From assembly GCA_015179045.1 (NCBI GenBank), contig WHUZ01000043.1, positions 466,039 through 530,038 of the forward strand: a stretch of DNA of 64,000 nt, given 5' to 3'. Position numbers and translations under genes: made by a program. Positions 45,119 through 55,190 of this stretch are shown here, one piece after another. The DNA is from Kalaharituber pfeilii. Lineage: Eukaryota; Ascomycota; Pezizomycetes; Pezizales; Pezizaceae. Positions within the stretch are counted from its first letter, which is position 1. The number at the start of each line of letters is the position of its first letter. Under the pieces are notes generated by a model that saw nothing but the letters and a program-made list of their open reading frames with translations, searched no databases and was not told the DNA's origin.

Positions 45119-46242
45119 ATGTCTGCTCCCATTCCCCCGACCACCACCGCATTGATAACCGCGCCACCAGACCTGCCCCTCATCCGGGATTCCGTCCTGC
45201 AAGCGTCCGCACTAATCCAGCCCTCCATCCACACGACCCCAGTCCTCACCAGCCAGACTCTCAACCGCTTCGCCTCTGCCCCTCTTCCCGGCTCCGGCGA
45301 GGAAGGTGACTTTCCCATCAACCTCTTCTTCAAATGCGAGAATCTTCAGAAAATCGGCGCTTTCAAGATCCGTGGTGCCACACACGCACTCTTACGTCTT
45401 CTCAATGGCCCTATGGGTACTACAGCCCGACAAAGCGGAGTTGTGACACACTCATCCGGTAACCATGCGCAGGCATTGGCTCTTGCAGCTCGAGAGGCGG
45501 GCATCCCATGCACTGTCGTCATGCCCACAATCTCCACCCGTAGCAAGATTGCCGCCACCCAAGGCTACGGCGCAAACATCGTGTTCTCCGGCTTGACTTC
45601 CACCGAGCGCGAAGCAGTAGTTTCCCAGGTCCAGGGGAAATCTGGAGCCATCTTGATTCCGCCCTACGATCACCCGGACATTATTGCAGGCCAGGGCACC
45701 GTCGCCGTCGAGTTCGTCGACCAAGTTGGCACAATGGTAGGTGACCAGAACGTCGGTCTCCAAGCCATTATCACCCCATGTGGTGGAGGTGGATTGCTTG
45801 CAGGGACGGCAGTTGCTTGCATGGGTACAGGAATCAAAGTTTTTGGTTCAGAACCGAGTAAAGACGGCGCAGACGACTGTTGTAGGGGACTCGCGCAAGG
45901 AAAGCGTATAACGAGCGTCAAGTCCCTCACTATAGCCGATGGCCTGCGCACGCCAGTAGGTCAATGGAACTGGACGGTCATTAGTGACCCGGAAAAGGTG
46001 GAGGGGTGTATTCTGTGACGGAGGAGGAAATATTAGAGGCCTTCCGGCTTACATTAGAGAGGTTAAAGGTGGTGGTCGAGCCCTCGAGCGCGGTGCCGTT
46101 GGCAGTAGTGCTGTTCAACAGGGAGTTCAGGAAAAAGGTAAGGGCGCTGTGGGGAGAGGAGGGTGAGGTGAATCTGGGGATTATCTTTTCGGGCGGCAAT
46201 GTTCCGGTTGAGAGGTTGGGTGAGTTATTTCCGGCGCATTAG
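45119..46242 (+). CDS. PLP-dependent threonine dehydratase / serine racemase-like enzyme, frame broken
   Basis: Fold-type II PLP enzyme that deaminates or racemises serine/threonine (family knowledge). Single exon. Residues 1-297 read continuously: PLP lysine in GAFKIRGA (K83), SSGNHAQA (112-119) and the phosphate-binding CGGGGLLAG (221-229). At 46003-46006 (G4) the frame runs into a stop 4 codons later. Adding one G lets VEG continue into VYSVTEEEILEAFRL and on to IIFSGGN, the SGGN cofactor motif, ending at 46242 (374 aa). The second half is clearly the same domain, so one missing base in the G run is the simplest explanation, by error or real mutation. Lack of an ACT regulatory domain favours a serine racemase/catabolic dehydratase type over biosynthetic ILV1. 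Confidence 0.85.
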
Positions 46243-47089
46243 AAGGAGGTGGCTAAATCTGCAAGCGGCGGTAGTTTTGGGAAGAAGATACCCACACAGG
46301 AGAGGGGGTCGTGGTCTTGTGCCAGGGGGTTGCAAAATCGGACACTTACTTAATATGTACCAATAATATAGCTGGAAGAAAAATACGAATGTCGCCATTT
46401 AGTATTTGTACGCATTAGCTAGATCGCATGAGGTACGGAGGCGACGTTACCCTCAAGCGGCCTAAGGTTGGAGCACAGGAGACTCTAGTGAACATTGACA
46501 TACAGTTTAGAAAAATACACAAGTGTCGGCAACAGGTAGTAACGACCTAACCTTGCCCCAGTCACGGCCTATATTATTGCCAGGTGATGATGAAAACACA
46601 AGTAATGGTTGCCCGTGTTTGAATAGTTCTACCACCGACTAGAAAATAGTGCGCTTCTTGAGCAAAGAAAATGCTTGTTGGAGTTAGAACACTTGATATT
46701 AATAATATATGTGGCTGTATATTTTTACATACTACCTCTAGAGTAGAAATAAACTAAAGTAACTAAGTATCTTAATCTATAATATTATAGCTAAGATGAA
46801 ACTTATCTGATAAGAAAAATACTTATTCTGAATTATTATATAAGACTAATACTAATAGACTAAACTAATTACCTATTAGACTTAGTAGTAGATTTATTTG
46901 TTTATCAAATAAAGTAGTATTAAAACAGGAATCGCGGCCACTCGTCGTAAGTACTGCTGGTTACGCCTCGCGCCGGATTGAACCCAGTCGCATTTGATAT
47001 ATCTTTCACCTAAGCTAAAGGGCTGAAGTGCCAAGTAGTCCTGCAACCTGAGCTTAAGTTAACAAGTACGATAGGTCTCTCTCACCAGC
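46243..47089. other. Intergenic, border of the repeat island
   Basis: AT-rich from about 46690 to 46925, then a short GC-richer piece. The AT-rich part resembles, in reverse complement, sequence near 62.33-62.45 kb, so it is likely a decayed repeat fragment. No gene. Confidence 0.55.
46740..46930 (-). repeat. AT-rich decayed repeat fragment, related to 62.3 kb
   Basis: Read on the minus strand, this segment carries AGGTAATTAGTTTAGTC, ATTAGTATTAGT and GGATAAGT/AATAAGTATTTTTCT-type blocks in the same order as 62330-62410 on the plus strand. Differences are mostly A/T and C-to-T changes. It appears to be a short copy of the AT-rich repeat that borders the far end of the island. Confidence 0.5.
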
Positions 47090-47551
47090 ATTGAATTTCA
47101 TAGATATGGCAGAACCGGCCCCACGGCCTCAGGTGAGGAAGAATGAGCTCAATTTTACAGGTATAGCAGGCCCCACCTACTGCCGTGAGATGAGGTAGAG
47201 TGAGCTGAATTTGACAGGCATAGAAGGCCCAACCTAACAACGGCGTGAGAAAGTTGACAGGTATGGCTGGCCTACGAGATGAGACAGAATAAGCTGAATT
47301 TGGTATATATAGCCGGCCTGACCTGACAGCACGAGATCAGGCACAATGAGCTGAATTTGACAGGTATGGCAGGCCCAACCTGCCAGCATGAGATACGGCA
47401 GAATGAGCCGAACTTGACAGGTTTGGCAGGCCCTATTTGACGACGGGACATGAGTCAGAATGAGCTGAACTTCACAGCTTTGGCAGGCCCTGTTCGACGG
47501 CGTGAGATGAGCCAGAATGAGCTGAATTTCACACGAATTGCAGGCCTTATT

Positions 47552-47689
47552 ATTTTTTTTTTATTTTTTTTTTTATATCATTAATCGCTTGCCGCCCTAT
47601 GGGCTATGGCGATGTCTTAAATACATAGATAAGTGATGGATAAGTGCGAAAGAAAGGAAACACTAAAATAAAGGAAACGGGTCTCCTCA
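47552..47689 (-). mobile_element. SINE-like / LINE 3'-end insertion with A-rich tail
   Basis: An insertion of about 138 bp flanked by 10-bp direct repeats AGGCCTTATT (47542-47551 and 47690-47699). On the minus strand it ends in an A-rich tail (A runs interrupted by single T) after a CCCATAGGGCGGCAAGCG hairpin-like sequence, as expected for target-primed retrotransposition. The opposite palindrome arm has the uninterrupted site at about 50821-50840. It is too short to encode anything. Confidence 0.75.
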
Positions 47690-47863
47690 AGGCCTTATTC
47701 AACGGCGTGAGGTGAGCCAGAACGAGCCGAATTTCACGGGAATTACAGGCCTGGGCTGTCGGCACGAGATGATGCAGAATGAGCTGAATTCGACACATAT
47801 ATCCGGCCCGTCCCAACGGTGCAAGATGCGGTAGAATGGGTTGAATTTGACAGGTATGGCCGG

Positions 47864-48143
47864 TAGTGAGCGGCACGAGCCGAGCCAGCTCGAGCCACCT
47901 CGAGCTCAAACGAGCCAAGATCATGCTTGTGTTTTTCTTGACAGCTCGCTAAAATGCTTAGCCAGTGCAAGGTTTCATAAACTGTAAATACCTAATATAG
48001 TAATAATTAGAGACTTGGAGCTCATTCTGATCTACCAACAACTTCGAAAGCTGATAGTATTGAGAAAGATGAAAATTTAGCTTAGTTTAGTTTAGTTTGT
48101 CAATATTATGTATATAGTCAATCCAGGCTCGAGCCGCTCACTA
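47864..48143. mobile_element. hAT-like MITE, 280 bp
   Basis: Ends are TAGTGAGCGGCACGAGCC and the inverted TAGTGAGCGGCTCGAGCC (one mismatch in 18), flanked by perfect 8-bp duplications ATGGCCGG (47856-47863, 48144-48151). The 8-bp duplication and TAGTG-type ends fit the hAT superfamily. There is no ORF. The right palindrome arm carries a single copy of the target (reverse complement at 50661-50668) with the flanks joined, which is the empty site. Confidence 0.85.
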
Positions 48144-48411
48144 ATGGCCGGCCCGAGCCTACGGTGTAACTATGAGATGAGTTTGAGACGTATAGCAGCC
48201 CCAGCCTGATGGCATGAGATGAGGTAGAATGAGCTGAATTTGAGACGTATGGCATGCCCGAGGCACAAGATGGGATGAGGTAGAGTGAGCTGAATTTCAG
48301 ATGTATGGCATGCCTGAGCCGAGGAACGAGAAGATGCGGAATGAGCTGAATTTGATAGATGAGGCAGAACGAGCTGAGGTAGAATCAGCTGAATTTGACA
48401 GGTATTGCAGG

Positions 48412-48930
48412 CAATGAATCCAACCAGGCCAACCAGGCCATTTACGTACATTCAATCGATTTTAGAATTTAACCCAGGTGAATTAGATTTTAACAGTCTT
48501 GGATATTTCCACTATCAGTAATTGACAGTTGCACAATAGGTATCATCATCGAAACATTGAGTCCCGTCTGTTGCATTATCTGGAAGGTCCATCACTTCTA
48601 AAATATTTTTGAGTATATATACTTGAATACAAAGTGTAATACATACTTGACAAAAATCGTAGACCGCTGCTCTTTAAAATTCTAGATATACGGGAGATTC
48701 TACTCATTTGAATACTCAAACAATCTGGTAAATGCTGGCCTCAATTCACCTGGATAGCTGTGGAGTGATTCGTTTAATTGGCCTGAACCGGCCTGATTGG
48801 CCTGGACCGCGGCCCGAACCGGCCTGGTTGGCCTGGGCCGGCCTAAATGGTCTGGACCAATGAATCCAACAGGCCAGGCCGGCCCAGGCGGTTTCAGTCC
48901 CATGTAGATCACGGCCTGTTGGATTCATTG
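48412..48930. mobile_element. hAT-like MITE with subterminal repeats, 519 bp
   Basis: Terminal inverted repeats start CAATGAATCCAAC at both ends, flanked by 8-bp near-identical duplications ATTGCAGG (48404-48411) and ATTCCAGG (48931-48938). Repeated GGCCTG/TTGGCC motifs and an extra internal copy of the terminal sequence sit near the right end, as in hAT elements with subterminal binding sites. The opposite arm has the unoccupied ATTGTAGG site (reverse complement at 50401-50408). No transposase. Confidence 0.8.
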
Positions 48931-49212
48931 ATTCCAGGCCCAACGTGATGGCGTAGAATGAGCTGAATTTGACAGGTATGGCAGGTCCAGCCGGACAGCG
49001 TGAGATGAGGTGAGATGAGGTAAGATGTGCTCAATTTGACAGGTATGGCAGATCCGAGCCGACGGCGTGAGGTGAGGTAGAATGAGCTCAATCTCACACG
49101 AATTGCATGCCCGACCTGACGGCATGAGCTGAATTTGACACGTATAGTTGGCCTGACCCGATGGTGCAAGATGAGGTGGAATGAGTTGAATTTGAGAAGC
49201 ATGGCCGGCCCT

Positions 49213-49400
49213 AGCCATTTCAGTAGCCATTTCGGTACAGTAGCCATTTCAGCAGCCATTGCAGCAGCAATTTCAGCAGTCATTTCAGTAGCCATTTCAG
49301 TAGCCATTTCAGCGGCCATTTCAGGTGCCATTTCATCAGCCATTTCGGCGGCGGCCATTTCGGCGGCCATTTCGGCGGCCATTTCGGCGGCCATTTCGGC
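49213..49400 (+). repeat. 12-bp minisatellite, copy 1
   Basis: About 15 units of AGCCATTTCAGT and variants (AGCCATTTCGGC, AGCCATTGCAGC) embedded in the forward satellite arm. A 12-bp period makes all frames open over long stretches. Confidence 0.9.
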
Positions 49401-49860
49401 ACATGATACGTAGTGGCAGTTCCGACCCGAGGGCACGAGATGAGGTGCAATGAGCTGAATTTGACAGGAAGAGGAGGTACGGCCCGACGGCGAGATATGA
49501 GCTGAATTTGACAGGTTTGGTAGGCCCTATCCGACGGCACAAGAGCAGGCAGAATGAGCTGAACTTGACAGGTTTGAGTCAGAATGAGTTGAATTTCACA
49601 TGAATTGCAGGCCTGACCTGATGGTACGAGATGATACAGAATGAGCTGAATTTGATAGATGTGGCAGCCCCCACGTGCCAGCGTGACATGAGGTGGAATG
49701 AGCTCAATTTGACAGGTATGGCAGATCCGATCCACTGGCATAAGATGTAGGAGAATGAGCTGAGGTAGAATGAGCTGAATTTGACAGGTATGGCAGATCC
49801 GACCTGCCGGCGTGAGATGAGGTGAAGTCGACAGGTATGGCCGGCCTGACCCGAGGCACT

Positions 49861-50162
49861 CAGTAGCAATTTTAGCAGCCATTTCGGCAGCCATTTCAAG
49901 AGTGGTTTTGGTAGTCATTTCTATAGCCATTTCATTATCCCTTTTAGTAGCCATTTTAGTACCCATCTCGGTAGCCATTTCAGCAGCAATCTCAGCAGCA
50001 ATTTCAGTAGCCATTGAAGTAGCTATTGCAGCGGCCATTTCAGCGGCCATTTCAACAGCCATTGCAATAGCCATTTCGGCAGCCATTTCAGCAGCCATTT
50101 CAGCAGCCATTTCAGTAGCCATTTCAGTAGCCATTTCGATAGCCATTTCGGTAGCCATTTCA
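49861..50162 (+). repeat. 12-bp minisatellite, copy 2, at the palindrome centre
   Basis: About 25 units of the same AGCCATTTCAGT-type repeat. It separates the forward satellite units from the inverted ones, so it marks the turning point of the palindrome. The open frames across it (Ala/Glu/Met or Ile/Ser/Ala repeats) are artefacts of the period. Confidence 0.9.
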
Positions 50163-51276
50163 TCATCTATATGCTGGCAGGTTGGGCCCTCTATTCCTGT
50201 CAAGTTCACCTCATCTCATGCCGTTAGGTCGGGCCGGCCATACGTGTCAAATGTCACCTCATTATGCACTGTCGGTTCGGGCTAGCTCTACAGGTCAAAT
50301 TCAGCTCATTCTACCTCAGCTTGTTCTGCCACATATTACGCCGGCAGGTCAGATCTGCCATACCTGTCAAATTCAGCTCATTCTACGCCATCACGTTGGG
50401 CCTACAATACCTGTCAAATTGAGCTTATTCTTTCTCATCTCATGCCATCGAGTGGGCCCTATCATACCTGTCAAATTCAGCTGATTCTAGCTCAGCTCGT
50501 TCTGCCACATCTATCAAATTCAGCTCATTCCGTATCTTCTCGTGTCTCGGTTCAGGCATGCCATACATCTGAAATTCAGCTCACTCTACCTCATCCCATC
50601 TCGTACCTTGGGCATGCCATACGTCTCAAACTTATCTCATATTTGCATTGTAGGCTCGGGCCGGCCATACCTGTCAAATTCAGCTCATTCTACCACATCT
50701 TGCACCGTCATGTCGGGCCAGCTATATGTGTCAAATTCAGCTCATTCTGCATCATCTCGTGCCGACAGCCCGGGCCTGCAATTCGTATGAAAATTCAGCG
50801 CGTTCTGGCTCACCTCACGCCGTTGAATAGGGCCTGCAATACGTGTGAAATTCAGCTCATTCTGACTCATCTCACGTCGTCGAATAGGGCCTGCCAAACC
50901 TGTCGGGTTTAGCTCATTCTGCAGCATCTCGTGCCGGCAGGTTAGGCCCGCCATACCTGTCAAATTCAGCTCATGGTGCCTGATCTCGCGCTGTTTTGTC
51001 AGGCCGGCCATACGTGCCAAATTTAGCTTATTCTGCCTCATCTCGTGGGCCGGCCATACCCGTCAACTTTCTCACGCCGTTGTTAGGTTGGGCCTTCTAT
51101 GCCTGTCAAATTCAGCTCACTCTACCTCATCTCATGGCGGTAGGTGGGGCCAGCTATACCTGTAAAATTGAGTTCATTCTTCTTCACCTGAGGCCGTGGG
51201 GCCGGACCTACCATATCTCTTAAATTCAACTCATTCTGCCACATCTCATGGTATCAGGCCGGACCTGTCATATCTA
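50163..51276 (-). repeat. Right arm of satellite palindrome (inverted units)
   Basis: Units read in reverse complement (GTCAAATTCAGCTCATTCT core). Compared with the left arm from its outer end, the variants come in the same order, including the CCCAACCTAACAACGG unit with its shortened GAGAAAGTTGAC partner. This arm lacks the three left-arm insertions. It retains CpG and CpA sites, unlike the continuation beyond 51.8 kb. Confidence 0.9.
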
Positions 51277-51761
51277 TGTAATAAATCGGTCTGGGTCAGG
51301 TCAGGGTACAGGATCCAGGTACAGAACGGGCGGCAGGCGCCGGGGCGATTTCACAGCAGAGGCAGAGGCAGAGGCAGAGACGGCCAGAGCTATGTGATAC
51401 CGAGAGGTAGATGTATTTGAAAGCTAAATACACAATTGGGTAGAATACAAGTTGTTGCGTGGAGAGGCAAGAGGGAGGAGGGGGGAGGGCCTCTTTATAG
51501 AAAGCCCTCGGTAGCAAATCCAAGCAAACAAGCAAACGAGCAAACAAGTACATGGAAAACCGAGGAAACGGCTGGAAAGGTTATAGTAAAAACGCTGTAA
51601 ACAGGGGTTGAGTGGCTCAAGGAACTATAATAGGAAACACAGAAGAAGAACACGGAAATACTGAGACACAAGGATTACAGATCTGGCATTTGCTGAGGTT
51701 GTTCTAGTTACAAAAAGAGGAGTGGAAGGGCCTCTCAAAAAGTCCCCTTAGAACACTAACA
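51277..51761 (-). mobile_element. Solo-LTR-like segment
   Basis: Starts TGTAATAAATCGG and ends CACTAACA on the plus strand; on the minus strand it is TGTTAGTG...TTTATTACA, i.e. TG...CA ends as in LTRs. It contains a TATA-like CTTTATAGAAAG region and a GAGGCAGAGG repeat. No matching 5-bp target duplication is evident, so either an end is misplaced or the copy is rearranged. It sits exactly at the outer edge of the right palindrome arm. Confidence 0.5.
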
Positions 51762-51888
51762 AATTTCATGAAAGCATCATATGCAAACAGGAATCTGTGT
51801 TAGTACCGTACCCATGCCGGCTGTAGTTTGCTCCATGCATACCAATTCATGCATTCCTACATTTATTCTATACATTCATCCTCTTGTA

Positions 51889-52382
51889 ACAACTGCAATA
51901 GCTACTAAAGTAGATACTGAAATGGCTCTCAGAGCAGCTAGCCAAATAGATAATGAAATAACTACCGAAATGGAGTATGAAATAGGGCATGAAATAGCTG
52001 CTGAAATAGCTACTGCAATAGCTGCTAAAATGGCTGCCGAAACGGCTATTGAATGGCTGTTGAACTAGCCGCTGACATGGCTACTGAAAGGGTTACTGAA
52101 ACGGCTACCAAAATAGCTAACAAAATAACAATCGCTATAGCCTACAGAGTAGCAAGCTATTAATAAAATAAAAAAAAAATAATAAAATGATAGCTTCAAT
52201 GGCTACTGCAATAGCTACTTCAATAGCTACTGAAATTGCTACTAAACTTGCTGCTGATATGGCTACTAAAATAGCTACTAAAATAGCTACTAAAAAGAAT
52301 AATAAAATAGCTATAAAAATAACTACTAAAACAACTCTTAAAATGGCTACTGAAATAGCTGCTAAAATAGCTACTGAGTATC
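51889..52382 (-). repeat. RIP-decayed inverted copy of the 12-bp minisatellite
   Basis: Units here read GAAATAGCTACT instead of the intact reverse complement GAAATGGCTACT. This is the change expected from CpA to TpA on the opposite strand. In 52186-52380 I count about eight ATAGCT units against three ATGGCT. Confidence 0.8.
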
Positions 52383-54142
52383 TTAGGCTAGGCTAGCTAT
52401 ACCTATCAACTTTATCTTATCTTATATTATTAGACTATATCTGCAATAGTTATTAAATTCATCTTCTTTTATCTTATCTTATACTAGTATATCAAATCTA
52501 TTATATCTATCAAATTGAGCTTATTCTATCTCATCTTATACAAGTATGTTAAGATTACTATATCTATTAAATTTAGCTTATTTTATATTATTTCATACTA
52601 TCAGATCAAGTCTATAATTTATATGAAATTCAACTTATTTTAACTTATCTTATACTATTAAATAAAACTTAAGCTAATATATAAAATAAAGTTGACTTAA
52701 TAGGTATCATTAGTAATATAGGTAATCTGATAAGTCTTTTTATAATATTAGTTATCTAATAAGTTTTATTAATAATATACATAATTTAATAAATATTATT
52801 AAATATACTATTTATATAATTAGGCTTATTAAGAATATAATTTACTCTATAGCCTTATTAGAGATATACTATAATTGTAGTATTATATTATTAACTTTAT
52901 TTATATATTTTTATATATTTTTAAGATAGTATATATTAAATTATTAATTTATTTATAGTATTTATTCATTTCTAGCTATTATAATTTATATAAGTAACCT
53001 TTTACTATTCTTCTATATTATACTACTCTACTATATTGCTATACACTTTTATCACTCTTCTAAGTTATATTACTCAAGTCTACCTTTAGGCTTTGAAAAG
53101 TTAGATTTAGTAGCTCTACTATAGTATATAGTTACTAACATCTAGCTATCTTATAACTATGAGAGTAGTATAAGTTCTATAAGACTTAATTATATATTAT
53201 AGGCTATTGCAGTAATGTACTATACTACTAGTATGTAGCTACCTTGCAATCGCAAGAGTAAGTATAGGTGTAGCAGTAGTAGATAAGAGACCTATAAAGT
53301 CAGTATTAAGTAACTATACACTCTTTACCAGTTCCATGACTATACAATCTCATTTCTCTATATTTATTCATATCAGTATATTCTTATTGTTATTTATAAT
53401 ATTATGTAATTCCACTCCTGCATCTAAGGAGCTCTAGTATTAATTTTATATATTTTGTGGAGTATAATACTAATAATTATAGAACCTATAGATAGTAAAA
53501 CCCTTGTTACAGCCTATAAACTCTACCTAAATTCTGGTTAATATCTATCTACAATGATATTGCTCAAATGTCTAGCATATACCCTTTCATGTATACCTAG
53601 CTTCCTTATCTGACTTCTAGTACCATACTGTACTAGTTCAGTGTATTCTTATTTTACCCCATCTTATACCATCAAAAATAATCTGCCATACTTATAAAAT
53701 TGTAAATTGAGCTCATTTTAGTATATCTTGTACTATCAAGGAGGTCTTATTGTATCTGTCAAATTGAGCCATACTACCTCACTTTGCACTATAGAAAGGG
53801 ACCCTCATTTTACCATGTTCTATACTGCTAGGTGGGTCCTACCATACCTGTCAAATTTGGCTCATTCTGCTATTCTTATATTATAGAAAGAGTCTAGTAA
53901 TACTTATCAACTTGAGCTCATTCTGCCTTATCTCACACTATTGAAAGGAAGCTGTCATACCTATTAAATTGAGCTTATTCTACCTCATTTTTGCCTGTTA
54001 AGGTCATATTGGTCATCTTAACTACATCTATCCTTATCTTATGCCATTGAGGGAGACTATTATACCTATTAAATTCAGCTCATTGTACTGCATTTCATAC
54101 CATTAAGAAGCTATTATACCTATCAAAGTGTTTATTAAATTT
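52383..54142 (-). repeat. RIP-decayed satellite continuation and AT-rich block
   Basis: At 52383-52690 and 53640-54142 inverted satellite units remain recognisable (TATCTATCAAATTGAGCTTA and similar), with C-to-T and G-to-A changes throughout. Between them, 52690-53640 is almost pure A/T with no recognisable unit. No gene anywhere. Confidence 0.75.
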
Positions 54143-54775
54143 TGTTATGGGCATGAGGGGCTTGGCTATGCTGGGCCCGAAGGATAGGTATTATGGCTAA
54201 GGGGTATATACGGTAGGCCGGAATGGTTACGGAAGTGTATATACGGCGGGCCGAAAGGGCAGCTACTTGGTGTGGGGTGTACAGCAGAGTGGAGCAGTTC
54301 ATAGGCGTAGTGAGGAAATAATAGGTTTAGAGTTATAGAGAACTTAGAATACCACTAGTGTCTTGATTCTTTTAACTATGCTATCACCAGCCTGTGCTTA
54401 TATAGACTTCAACACAGTCATACCTAACTAGTCAATAAATGAATAAATGATTGGCAATATAGCAATTCCTTATCAATGCTAATACTGGTGGTAATAGGCA
54501 CATGTAACAGAAACATGCGAAAATAGTACAGACATAAGATAATGCTATGTACTAGTACATGTGTGCATATATTAGCTTTTAATTAGCCGAGTACATGTAG
54601 GGTATATGAGTAATCCAGAGATTATACTATTAATCGATGACACACACTTCCTTAGTACTTTTCTATTCGGGCGAAAATGAATTCTAAGCCTAATGGCTGA
54701 TCAGTCTGCTCAAGCAGTATTGGTATTCAGAGTAAGTGTTCCATAGGTCATGTAAGTCTCACCTTAGCTGTAACA
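54143..54775. mobile_element. Solo LTR, 633 bp
   Basis: Begins TGTTATGGGC and ends GCTGTAACA, i.e. TGTTA/TAACA inverted ends, with 5-bp target duplications AATTT at 54138-54142 and 54776-54780. The flanks join to a normal satellite unit (compare the uninterrupted copy at about 54905-54940). This copy keeps GC-rich sequence, so it is less decayed than its relative at 56390. Confidence 0.85.
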
Positions 54776-54780
54776 AATTT

Positions 54781-55190
54781 GGCTCATTTTGCTATATCTT
54801 ACAAGGTAAAATAGACCTACTATACCTATCACATTTGACTTATTCTACTACATGTTACACTCTTGAGGAACTATCATACCTATCAAATTAAGGACCTGTT
54901 ATGCCTGTCAAAGTGTCTGTCAAATTTAGCTTATTTTGCTCTATCTCACAAGATGAAATAGACTTACTATACCTATCAAAGTTGACTCGTTCAGCTGCAT
55001 CTCATGCCATCAAATACTAGTCAAATTGTACTCTTATATTTTGTTAAATTCGGCTCACTCTATTACTATTATACTATGGAAAGCTGCTGCTATACCTGTC
55101 AAATTGAACTTATTATACTTTATCTTCTAATAGTAAGAGAGATATACTATACCTATAAAATTTAGCTTATTCTTCTCTATCTTATATTAA
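54781..55190 (-). repeat. Decayed inverted satellite units
   Basis: Recognisable units with cores like TATCAAATTTAGCTTATTTT continue after the solo LTR, partly decayed. Confidence 0.7.

Larger units (their letters stand above)
47090..49860 (+). repeat. Left arm of satellite palindrome (about 57-bp units, forward)
   Basis: Degenerate tandem units of about 57 bp with the recurring core AGAATGAGCTGAATTTGACA, then GGTATGGCAGGCCC, a variable GACCTGACGGCGT-like part and GAGATGAGG. Units run in one direction from 47090, interrupted by three insertions (47552-47689, 47864-48143, 48412-48930) and by a 12-bp minisatellite (49213-49400). The order of unit variants matches the reverse complement of 50163-51276, so this is an inverted duplication rather than two independent arrays. 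No coding function is visible; open frames are by-products of the repeat. Confidence 0.9.

Noticed and set aside
46950..47040. tRNA-like gene on the minus strand (TTAGCTTAGG then GGGTTCAATCC).
   Set aside because: A-box-like and B-box-like motifs occur, but their spacing is too short and the T-stem and acceptor stem do not pair. At best a tRNA-derived repeat remnant.
49213..50162. CRISPR-like regularly spaced repeats.
   Set aside because: The repeats are directly adjacent 12-bp units without unique spacers, in a eukaryotic context.
49280..50209. Long minus-strand ORF across the 12-bp arrays.
   Set aside because: Created by a repeat period divisible by three; its product is a monotonous Ala/Glu/Met/Thr repeat with no start context or domain.
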